DNA of 12,371 bases, taken from positions 1-12,371 of the forward strand of contig CAVURW010000006.1 in NCBI GenBank assembly GCA_963743595.1, in the 5' to 3' direction. The position numbers and the translations under genes are program-made. Shown in pieces: positions 1-5,692 of this stretch (the stretch's first letter is position 1; each line of letters begins with the position of its first letter). The notes under the pieces are model-generated. The model did no database searches, was not told the DNA's origin, and saw only the letters and a program-made list of their open reading frames with translations. This DNA is from CAVURW01 sp963743595. Lineage in GTDB: Bacteria; Verrucomicrobiota; Verrucomicrobiia; Methylacidiphilales; UBA1321.

Positions 1-283
1 CCTCGATTCGACATTGCTCGAAACCTTCTCCTCTAGCCTCACATTTTTGCAAATGGGCGTACTGAAATGAGCGTACTCGAGTGAGCTCAACGAGAGAAAA
101 GCCTGATCCTGGGCCATGACCGACCAACGCATTCAAATGTGCGGGAATGAAACCATCCGATAAGGGGATATCTTCTCGAAAATCAATCTTATATTTGTCT
201 GTGGACTTAAATGCCTCAATTTGATTTTTGTCCGAGTACCTCAAAAAGGTCAGTAGACCTGGCGATTGGTGTCGATTGTTCAT
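1..283 (-). CDS. Unrecognised protein, N-terminal part, runs off the left edge
   Basis: An open frame begins at ATG 283-281 and stays open to base 1, giving 94 codons without a stop. Its start overlaps the stop codon of the relaxase C-terminal frame as ATGA. This is the usual signature of translational coupling, so the gene is probably the next one in the relaxase operon. The protein starts MNNRHQSPGLLTFLRYSDK and is soluble-looking, with no signal peptide or membrane segment in the visible part. It contains a Gly-rich stretch, GHGPGSG, around residues 58-64. I do not recognise a family and assign no function. Position suggests a transfer-associated or co-regulated protein, but that is inference. 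It is incomplete at its C-terminus because of the window edge. Confidence 0.6.
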   Translation of the reverse strand, partial: MNNRHQSPGLLTFLRYSDKNQIEAFKSTDKYKIDFREDIPLSDGFIPAHLNALVGHGPGSGFSLVELTRVRSFQYAHLQKCEARGEGFEQCRIE

Positions 284-1308
284 GAAAAATCTAGTTCGGG
301 TCCGGGGTTTTCTGGTAATCGGGGTGCGCGGCGTTTGAGGCGTTCCTCAAGAACCTGTCTAGTTATATCGCGAAAAGAGGCTTCCATCTTATCCAGAGCC
401 GGAGCCTTAACTGCGTCCGCAATTGCGGGAACGAGGGCAGGGGGCTCTCGCAAGGTAATCGGATTACCCCGCTGATATGGTGTCACCTGGGGAGCTGGAG
501 TAATTGAAATCGCAGAGGGACTAGGCACCCTGATTAGACTCAATTCGGGAATGACAGGTTTCTGAGCCAATTGATGGACGAGTTGACCCTCAGCTTCGAA
601 GTTGCCGAGTTGAACCTGGGATTTAGGTAGAGTGCCGGATCGCTGAGCAAGTCGCACAGCCTCACTGGCAAGCTGGCGATCATGCTTACGTGCACCCCAC
701 TGGCGCAGGGCATCGATGGATTCGGTGTAGAGAGCCATGCCTTTGACGTGACGTGAAACATTGACGTACATGCTGCCCAGATTGCCTAAAGCTTTGAGCG
801 ATTTGACGCTTTCGTAGCAAAACAGCCAATCAACGGTAGAACCCTGAGCAGGGATTGAAGTGGAAACGTAGCCTTGACCCAGCCGTCCATCGTTCGGGTG
901 AACGACTAAGCCCGATTTGAACAAAATGCTGCCGTCATCGAGGCGTGACTCGACAATTTGAATGCTGCCTCGCTCGTAAATATCCTTGGCTCGAGGTCCA
1001 TTGATTGTTTGGTACGACGACCGATTCAGCGTCGAAACAACGATCTTTTCCTGAAGGCGAACACGATCACCGGTCGTAACGGCCAGTTCACGCGGTTCAT
1101 AGACCGTGTAATCGGCCATTTTTGCTCTGGTGACGTCAATGAACTTAGACCGATTCTCTTTCCTGACTTCGATGCCCTTTTCGTGCAATTCGACAACCTC
1201 CCATTTACCGCCGCTCGCGTCATCCGCGCGACCTGGACGGTCCTTTATACGCCAAACGCATTCCGACTCGGTACGAACTGGGTGAATCGGCAAAGAACTG
1301 ACCGCCAT
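280..1308 (-). CDS. MobF relaxase-helicase, C-terminal helicase part in the shifted frame
   Basis: This frame continues the relaxase-helicase that begins at 3421. It is open upstream to an ATG at 1308, but that stretch overlaps the other frame; relaxase-like sequence starts only at about 1242, at KDRPGRADDASGGKW. From there the pattern is that of a TraI/TrwC-type SF1 helicase C-terminal region. It has a GDRVRLQEK segment (residues 80-88), a motif-V-like block GYVSTSIPAQGSTVD (146-160) and a motif-VI-like block YVNVSRHVKGMALYT (181-195). These motifs are needed for ATP-driven unwinding and are absent from the 733-residue frame, so the two frames were one gene. A low-complexity Pro-rich tail ends at the TGA that overlaps the next gene's ATG. 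As it stands this fragment is either untranslated or made only by frameshifting or internal initiation. A sequencing error is an equally simple explanation. Confidence 0.75.
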   Translation of the reverse strand: MAVSSLPIHPVRTESECVWRIKDRPGRADDASGGKWEVVELHEKGIEVRKENRSKFIDVTRAKMADYTVYEPRELAVTTGDRVRLQEKIVVSTLNRSSYQTINGPRAKDIYERGSIQIVESRLDDGSILFKSGLVVHPNDGRLGQGYVSTSIPAQGSTVDWLFCYESVKSLKALGNLGSMYVNVSRHVKGMALYTESIDALRQWGARKHDRQLASEAVRLAQRSGTLPKSQVQLGNFEAEGQLVHQLAQKPVIPELSLIRVPSPSAISITPAPQVTPYQRGNPITLREPPALVPAIADAVKAPALDKMEASFRDITRQVLEERLKRRAPRLPENPGPELDFS

Positions 1309-3421
1309 CCTTCAACGCTGTTCCGTCTTTTAATTCCTTATCCGTTCGCACCGTCCAATCCACGGATCCGATCTGACCCGCAGCTTTGCGCTCTTCTCGA
1401 ATTAACTTCGCCAGTGCATCGCCCTGCGCATGCGTGGAGGAGATGACCATAGCGGTTTCGTTCCGACCGAGAACTTCAACGTACCGCTTTGCCAGCTGCG
1501 ACATGCTCTTGTCTTCGATAACATTCCCGGTAGCAACCATCATATCGATAGCCTGCTGAACATGACCGTGAGACCACGTCCGTGCGATTTCCTTGTCCTC
1601 CCATTTGAGTTGTCGCCGCGAAACATCCAGACGTGGGAGGTTCTTTCCCAGGCCTAGCTCATTGACGAGGAAACGAACGCCGTCGATAGCCGCCACCGAA
1701 TGCTGTTGCTTCAAATCGCCCTGTAGGATGACCTTGCAACCCTGTTCATGGCAAATTTTCAACAAGGCTGTGAGTGAAGCGCCGTCACTGAGCGGAGCCT
1801 CGTCAACAACGAGGACATTCCCTCGCAATTGATCCTGCATCCTCTTGCTTAACAGCAAATGGTGAATCGTTTGAGGATTTTCAAAGTCACCCGCGAGGTT
1901 TTCACGACTCGCCCGCCCGGTCGGAGCTACCGCAAAAACTTGTCTGCCTGTGGCTTCGATTTCTCGTTTGAGAACCCGCAAGAAAAACGACTTTCCGACA
2001 CCGGCAGCGCCCTCAATGAAAAACAACGATTCCTTACCTTCCAGAACGTATTTGTAGGCTGCCCGGAACTGTTCCCGACTGCGCTTCAGCTCCGCAATGT
2101 TGATGTCCTCGCCCTTAAGTTGAGCCTGCAAATAGGCCTTCTCAATTGATTCCGGCTCTAGCGATAACTCAGCGGGAAAGGGAACCGGAAACGCCGCTAA
2201 TGATTTATAGGAAGCCAACATCCGGTAACCCACCGAACGTAATTGTTCCTCAATTTGCATATGCGGCCTGAACATGATTCGGCTGCCTGGCTGTCCCAGC
2301 AGAGCGGGTACGTCAACAAAGCGTTGGTCGTAGATAAGAATCTTTTCCACGTCACTCCGACCGATTAAGCCCCGGCCATATTTGAGCAATTGAGCGACAA
2401 CCTTCTCTTTTTTAACGACTGTCTCCGTCGTGAAGACTTCTCGAACCATACTCGCCACCGCATTAACCGCCACCTCGCGAAAAGCCAACCGACCATCGGT
2501 TCCCGGAACTGGTTTCCCGATCGTCAAACCCGCCTCCTGTAAGCGCTGCAACACGTCTTCACGCAGCTCGGAATCGGTTACGACAACCTTTTGCGGCCGC
2601 GTTTCCAAAACAGCCAGCTGATCCAAGATATGGTCAGGAACATTCGGCCGCTCCAGGCGCAACTCAGCGAAACGTTGCTTCACACGGACATGCCGACGAG
2701 AAAAGAGATCAATGGCTCCACGAGGTACTTCGCCCACTTCAAACACGCCCGATTGACCAACGACTGTCGTGTATCCTTTCTCCAAAAAATAACGAGCGAC
2801 ATTGGCTTGGATTTCGTAGTCGAACTGTTTTCTTAAACGGAACATTTCGCGAGCGTCCAAAGCAAAGACTCCACCCCGATCCTTGTCGTAGGTCGCATTG
2901 ACCACCAGTCGATGAAAATGCAGACCGGGATCACCCACACGACTGGCGTTATGAACAAATTCAGCGGCGATCAATTCCCCGGTCTGTTTGGTTTCATAAA
3001 TGCGATTGCCCGCAGCATTGCGCTTGGAAGCATCCCGTGTCGCCGCTACTTCACGTTCAAACCCACGCCACGCTTCATCCACAATCTTGCGGATATCTCG
3101 AGCAATCCGATCATCCAAAGCAGCCAGGATCGCCACTGACTTTGGCGGGCTATAACACAGATCAAAATAGAGCAGCTCCGAACGCCTGGCCCGATCCATC
3201 GATTTTTCCTCATAACCCACCTGAGAAAAGCGACCTTCCAAAACCGCTGCCAACGCATCCCGATCAACAGCTCTGCCTTCCAACCCTAAACGCCTGGCAA
3301 GTTGCCCACGCCAAACTCCCTCCAAAGAGGCTTCCTGCGAATAATAATCTCCCACCTGCAAGTGCCTATCGAAATAAGCCAATGCAGCCGCTACCGACGT
3401 TCCTTTACCTAAAGAAATCAC
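1220..3421 (-). CDS. MobF (TrwC/TraI-type) conjugative relaxase-helicase, N-terminal part
   Basis: Relaxase that would nick one strand at oriT, stay covalently attached to its 5' end and unwind the plasmid for transfer. Residues 1-300 form the TrwC-type HUH domain. Candidate nucleophile tyrosines are Y27/Y28 (VGDYYSQE) and Y16. D87 (LYFDLCYSPPKS) fits the conserved acidic residue. The histidine triad H157, H168, H170 has the 11- and 2-residue spacing typical of the family. A RecD/TraI-like SF1 helicase follows: Walker A GAAGVGKS (471-478), Walker B VLVVDEAP (536-543), motif III ILQGDLKQQ and a motif-IV-like RLDVSRRQ. The GTG start at 3421 has AGGGAG (3426-3431) four bases upstream. The frame stops at TGA 1222-1220, shortly after YRVGMRLAYKG, in the middle of the helicase. 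Joined with the next frame the protein would be about 1046 residues, a normal MobF length. No coupling protein gene is visible in the window. Confidence 0.92.
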   Translation of the reverse strand: MISLGKGTSVAAALAYFDRHLQVGDYYSQEASLEGVWRGQLARRLGLEGRAVDRDALAAVLEGRFSQVGYEEKSMDRARRSELLYFDLCYSPPKSVAILAALDDRIARDIRKIVDEAWRGFEREVAATRDASKRNAAGNRIYETKQTGELIAAEFVHNASRVGDPGLHFHRLVVNATYDKDRGGVFALDAREMFRLRKQFDYEIQANVARYFLEKGYTTVVGQSGVFEVGEVPRGAIDLFSRRHVRVKQRFAELRLERPNVPDHILDQLAVLETRPQKVVVTDSELREDVLQRLQEAGLTIGKPVPGTDGRLAFREVAVNAVASMVREVFTTETVVKKEKVVAQLLKYGRGLIGRSDVEKILIYDQRFVDVPALLGQPGSRIMFRPHMQIEEQLRSVGYRMLASYKSLAAFPVPFPAELSLEPESIEKAYLQAQLKGEDINIAELKRSREQFRAAYKYVLEGKESLFFIEGAAGVGKSFFLRVLKREIEATGRQVFAVAPTGRASRENLAGDFENPQTIHHLLLSKRMQDQLRGNVLVVDEAPLSDGASLTALLKICHEQGCKVILQGDLKQQHSVAAIDGVRFLVNELGLGKNLPRLDVSRRQLKWEDKEIARTWSHGHVQQAIDMMVATGNVIEDKSMSQLAKRYVEVLGRNETAMVISSTHAQGDALAKLIREERKAAGQIGSVDWTVRTDKELKDGTALKDGGQFFADSPSSYRVGMRLAYKGPSRSRG

Positions 3422-3575
3422 AGCGCTCCCTGACCTAAAAAGCCATCGACTTGCTCAACTGCCTCGACTACAAAACAAGCCAATAACCCAAAGGCAGTCT
3501 CCATCTTTGTCGCAGTCGCCATCAGTAACGCTAACGCATTCCTGCTGTCCCCTTCTTACAAAGATCACACACTTG

Positions 3576-3594
3576 CACAACGCTTTGCGTTGTG
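3576..3594 (+). other. Perfect inverted repeat, candidate oriT hairpin
   Basis: CACAACGC-TTT-GCGTTGTG is a perfect 8-bp stem with a 3-base loop. It is followed on the plus strand by GCGTGAAGTCGGTGTACG. MobF relaxases such as TrwC and F TraI bind a hairpin and cut a few bases 3' of it. The F plasmid nic region also has a hairpin arm followed by GCGTGGGGTGT, so the GCGTG...GGTGT arrangement here is suggestive. The hairpin lies about 155 bases from the relaxase start. A plain regulatory palindrome or terminator-like hairpin is the alternative; no T-run follows. Confidence 0.4.
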
Positions 3595-3613
3595 GCGTGA
3601 AGTCGGTGTACGC

Positions 3614-3754
3614 TGATGTATATTGGTGTCTACCGCATCACTTAACACGAGGGATACACCGTATTTACACCAAGGCGACTTAAATAGCCGACGCTTTGAT
3701 GTACTGTTGATGTAAAACGGTGTTAACGCTAAGATACGCCTTAGTTACATCAAA
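3614..3754. repeat. Iteron-like GATGTA/GGTGT repeat cluster
   Basis: Three related units of about 20 bases are visible. These are TGATGTATATTGGTGTCTAC at 3614-3633 (direct), TTGGTGTAAATACGGTGTAT on the minus strand at about 3654-3673 (inverted), and TGATGTAAAACGGTGTTAAC at 3708-3727 (direct). A further half unit, CTTTGATGTA at 3694-3703, is repeated in inverted orientation at 3745-3754. Repeats of this size and spacing typically bind a dimeric plasmid protein: a replication initiator, a partition centromere-binder or a relaxosome accessory protein. The gene starting at 3797 directly downstream is a natural candidate for the binder. Confidence 0.5.
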
Positions 3755-3796
3755 GAAAGACAACTGATTGATTATAACCGCCAGCGAACGCAAGAC

Positions 3797-4267
3797 ATGA
3801 TAGAAACACGATCCAAATTTGGTCCCCACCTTGAGGACATTCGGAAATGGCGCAGCGAAGGCAAAACCTTCGACCAAATCGTCGCCCTTCTCCCAGCTGC
3901 ACTCAATCCGAAAAGTCGAGTCATCGCCAGCCTGCTAAGAAGGCAGCGCAATAAGAAGCCCGACCCTGAATTCATCACCATCCCAAAAGAAACCTTCAAG
4001 TTTCTGCTCGATACTCTTTCTACACTGCTAAGTGAGAAATCACCTTCGAGTAAAACCAAGCTGCAATTGAGCCACCAAATCGATGTACTGCAGGCTCAAA
4101 TCCGGCCTCAGCGGTCAATCGCCGAGCAGGCCCGAGCCAACTCGGACAAAGCACTTGCACTCGCTGAAAAGCTAAAGGCCGAACAAGCGGAGATCGCCCG
4201 TAAAGCAGCCCAAACAAAACCCCGATCTAAGCTCAACCAAGACAGAATCGACCTGCCACCGCGTTGA
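3797..4267 (+). CDS. Putative HTH/coiled-coil DNA-binding protein, possible relaxosome accessory or regulator
   Basis: A 156-residue basic protein. Residues 10-32 (PHLEDIRKWRSEGKTFDQIVALL) match the general pattern of a helix-turn-helix in which a 'speG.s...Ia..L' turn joins two helices. Residues 60-90 look helical, with a Leu-rich face. Residues 108-145 are an Ala/Lys/Glu-rich helix (AEQARANSDKALALAEKLKAEQ) consistent with a coiled coil. The tail is basic. The gene is divergent from the relaxase and immediately downstream of the repeat cluster, which fits autoregulation or an oriT/partition-binding role such as a KfrA-like or relaxosome accessory protein. I do not recognise the exact family. 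The ATG start has no good Shine-Dalgarno upstream. The stop is followed by a 96-base gap carrying a strong palindrome. Confidence 0.7.
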   Translation: MIETRSKFGPHLEDIRKWRSEGKTFDQIVALLPAALNPKSRVIASLLRRQRNKKPDPEFITIPKETFKFLLDTLSTLLSEKSPSSKTKLQLSHQIDVLQAQIRPQRSIAEQARANSDKALALAEKLKAEQAEIARKAAQTKPRSKLNQDRIDLPPR

Positions 4268-4295
4268 TCTGAAGAACGGTCATTCCCTAAAATTG

Positions 4296-4345
4296 TTGGA
4301 CAGGTGCGGCACGTGCCGCAGGTGTGCTACCCGACTGTTGTCCAA
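4296..4345. promoter_or_regulatory. Palindromic operator-like site upstream of the ParA-like gene
   Basis: TGCGGCACGTGCCGCA at 4305-4320 is a perfect 16-base palindrome. It is flanked by an outer inverted pair, TTGGACA (4296-4302) and TGTCCAA (4339-4345). The site sits 18-68 bases before the ATG at 4364. A nested symmetric site at this position suggests an operator or a parS-like site for a protein encoded nearby. No T-run follows, which argues against a terminator for the upstream gene. Confidence 0.5.
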
Positions 4346-4363
4346 GTGTGTTGAACTATAGGT

Positions 4364-4888
4364 ATGGATACCCCTCTTAAAAAACAAACCAAAACACAAC
4401 CCTTAACTTCAGCGGAAACTCCAAATTTATCTGATCACCCGCACTCCGAAGAAGCTGGCGCAACTTCTCCATTGACGAAAAGTCTAGGTGAAAAGCGAAT
4501 CGTGGCTATCGCAGGGAACCGAGGCGGCACAGGGAAAACTACGACTGCTGTTTCGCTTTACGAGTGGTATCTGGTCAACGGGATCAATCTATTCTCCTAC
4601 GATTACGAGAGTGATAATAAGGAGAGTTCTTGTTTTGCCCACTTCGTCAAACATGCCGAGCGCTACGCCATCCAAAGCCACGTCGACTCCATTGGAATCA
4701 ATCTTGTCGACCTAGCCAATAAAATCGGAGCAGGTCGACCCGTTACCATTCACCTAACTATCGTCGACCCTCCTCCAACAGGGTTGCCTCACGAGTTTCA
4801 GTATTTCTCCGACGCTCCTCTGAAAATCACTCAAATCGACCGAGGCCTAAACGAAGTCTCGGCAATCGACCTCACTCGGCTTAGATAA
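4364..4888 (+). CDS. Short ParA/MinD-like P-loop ATPase, probably truncated
   Basis: A 174-residue protein with a disordered, polar 45-residue N-terminal extension. A deviant Walker A follows at 51-60 (GNRGGTGKTT), and IVDPPPTG (129-136) fits the Walker A'/B aspartate region. ParA/Soj/TraL-type ATPases use ATP-driven dimerisation for plasmid partition or transfer-complex positioning. The signature lysine at the start of KGGxGKT is arginine here. The protein ends about 40 residues after the VDPPP motif, whereas family members usually continue for another 80-100 residues. It is therefore either a C-terminally truncated relic or an unusually short version. The +1 frame continues only about ten codons (DNFHVLNNTC) before a stop, so a single frameshift would not restore a full-length protein. 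No clear Shine-Dalgarno precedes ATG 4364. The next gene starts five bases after the stop, so the two are probably co-transcribed. Confidence 0.75.
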   Translation: MDTPLKKQTKTQPLTSAETPNLSDHPHSEEAGATSPLTKSLGEKRIVAIAGNRGGTGKTTTAVSLYEWYLVNGINLFSYDYESDNKESSCFAHFVKHAERYAIQSHVDSIGINLVDLANKIGAGRPVTIHLTIVDPPPTGLPHEFQYFSDAPLKITQIDRGLNEVSAIDLTRLR

Positions 4889-4893
4889 CTTTC

Positions 4894-5343
4894 ATGTCCT
4901 CAACAACACCTGTTAGCGATTACATCAAAAAACTCGACGCCTTCTCTTGTCCCTCTGCCATTCTCAAAGGATTTGTGATGATGGCGGCTCGACAGTATTC
5001 GACTTCAGTCTTTTACATCGCTGGCAAGGCAGGCGCTGACAGCTTCGGTCCCTTTGACGGCGATTATGTCTCGTTCAATGGTGGCATGGATTGGATGTCC
5101 CACGATAAAACATCGGAATTTCCTCACGGAATAGCGTCTTGGATTTTGCCTCTCGGCCTGTATCAAGTCTTTTTGGTCCCATCCAAAGAGGAGATGTTCC
5201 AACCGAAACAGGAGCACTATTTTGCCGTAGACGAAAACGGTGCTCGAGCCGAATTGACCCGACAAGATGTCGAAAACCTCCTTAATTCAGGTATCAAACT
5301 TCCCGTTCCCGAAGGATTGTTTCCAGCACCCAAAGCAACTTAA
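4894..5343 (+). CDS. Hypothetical protein, 149 residues
   Basis: I do not recognise this protein. It follows the ParA-like gene by five bases and so is probably in the same transcript. It has no signal peptide. The centre (about 40-75) is Gly/Asp/Phe-rich (FGPFDGDYVSFNGGMDW) and is followed by a hydrophobic stretch, IASWILPLGLYQVFLV (81-96), more like a buried strand/helix than a membrane segment. The C-terminal third contains ELTRQDVENLLNSG, a helix that looks like part of a small globular domain. ATG 4894 has no Shine-Dalgarno. An in-frame ATG at 4978 has AAAGGA seven bases upstream and is a possible alternative start, giving 121 residues. Confidence 0.6.
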   Translation: MSSTTPVSDYIKKLDAFSCPSAILKGFVMMAARQYSTSVFYIAGKAGADSFGPFDGDYVSFNGGMDWMSHDKTSEFPHGIASWILPLGLYQVFLVPSKEEMFQPKQEHYFAVDENGARAELTRQDVENLLNSGIKLPVPEGLFPAPKAT

Positions 5344-5692
5344 GCTTGATTTTACAATCGGGCAGTCAGAAGACAGAAAGACAATAGATATTGGCTTCGG
5401 ACCGGGCGAAGCCCTCTCCATCCCCCGGTTCGAAAACCTTGGGGGGCATGTCGTCCTCAGTTTATTTAGTTATGCTCCTATCGTCGCAGTATTAAGGAGC
5501 CGTTCCTCTCCTTAACAATCCTGCCCTGAGAAAAGTGGTTGGGGTGGGGTATTATCATTTTAAGAAATGGATGCAATTTATATATTGTCATATATAAAAC
5601 TTGTTTTCTTTATTTAGTGACACGTTTTCTATATAGTTATTCCAGATGGTAAAACTACTCTGTAACAAAAAATAAATATAAATAAGAACTAT
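5344..5692. promoter_or_regulatory. Non-coding gap: structured repeat element, then AT-rich leader of the DUF932 gene
   Basis: No credible gene lies here. The first half contains three hairpins and a block shared with 8613-8697, described separately. Bases from about 5550 to 5692 are strikingly AT-rich compared with the flanking genes and contain the palindrome TTTATATA-TTGTCA-TATATAAA (5577-5598). TTGTCA at 5585-5590 could be a -35 box, with a weak TTTATT near 5609 as -10. The 30 bases before ATG 5693 are nearly all A/T without a Shine-Dalgarno. Confidence 0.4.
5393..5527 (-). ncRNA. Candidate structured RNA/repeat element, copy A
   Basis: Three hairpins in series. GGCTTCG/CGAAGCC is at 5393-5413. 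A CAT-CCCCC-GGTT stem at 5419-5450 has a UUCG-type loop when read on the minus strand. TTAAGGAG/CTCCTTAA at 5492-5515 has the loop CCGTTCCT. The third hairpin (AAGGAGCCGTTCCTCTCCT, 5494-5512), the block CCTGCCCT (5520-5527) and GTCCTCAG (5453-5460) recur in the same order and near-same spacing at 8630-8697. The stem bases around the conserved core differ between copies but still pair. Strand is tentative; the UUCG loop and the orientation of copy B relative to the intron favour minus. It could be the RNA motif known as Acido-Lenti-1, but I cannot match its consensus by eye. Confidence 0.4.

Larger units (their letters stand above)
3422..3796. promoter_or_regulatory. Divergent intergenic control region, candidate oriT region
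   Basis: This 375-base gap between the leftward relaxase gene and the rightward HTH-like gene holds no credible ORF. It contains a perfect hairpin at 3576-3594 and a cluster of GATGTA/GGTGT repeats at 3614-3754, described separately. Promoters for both flanking genes must lie here, but I cannot place convincing -35/-10 boxes. Proximity to a MobF relaxase gene, a perfect inverted repeat and repeated short binding-site-like motifs are the usual make-up of an oriT and its accessory-protein sites. The assignment is inference. Confidence 0.5.

Noticed and set aside
1240..1250. Programmed +1 frameshift in the relaxase gene
   Set aside because: No stop or rare codon sits at the shift point and no stimulatory element is evident; mutation or read error in AAAGG is simpler.
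3614..3754. CRISPR array or integron attC sites as an explanation for the repeats
   Set aside because: Units are few, imperfect, partly inverted and unevenly spaced, without uniform spacers, cas genes or an integrase.
5419..5450. GGTTCGAAA looks like a tRNA T-loop
   Set aside because: The flanking bases do not form a 5-bp T-stem and no acceptor, D or anticodon arms can be placed; it is a hairpin of the shared structured element.
5450..5460. Minus-strand CTGAGGAC recalled the hammerhead ribozyme core
   Set aside because: The hammerhead core is CUGAUGA with a GAAA partner; the T is replaced by G and no matching three-stem junction is seen.
5536..5550. G-rich run GGTTGGGGTGGGG as a G-quadruplex
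   Set aside because: Only short G-runs over 13 bases with no fourth three-G tract nearby; not distinctive enough to report.
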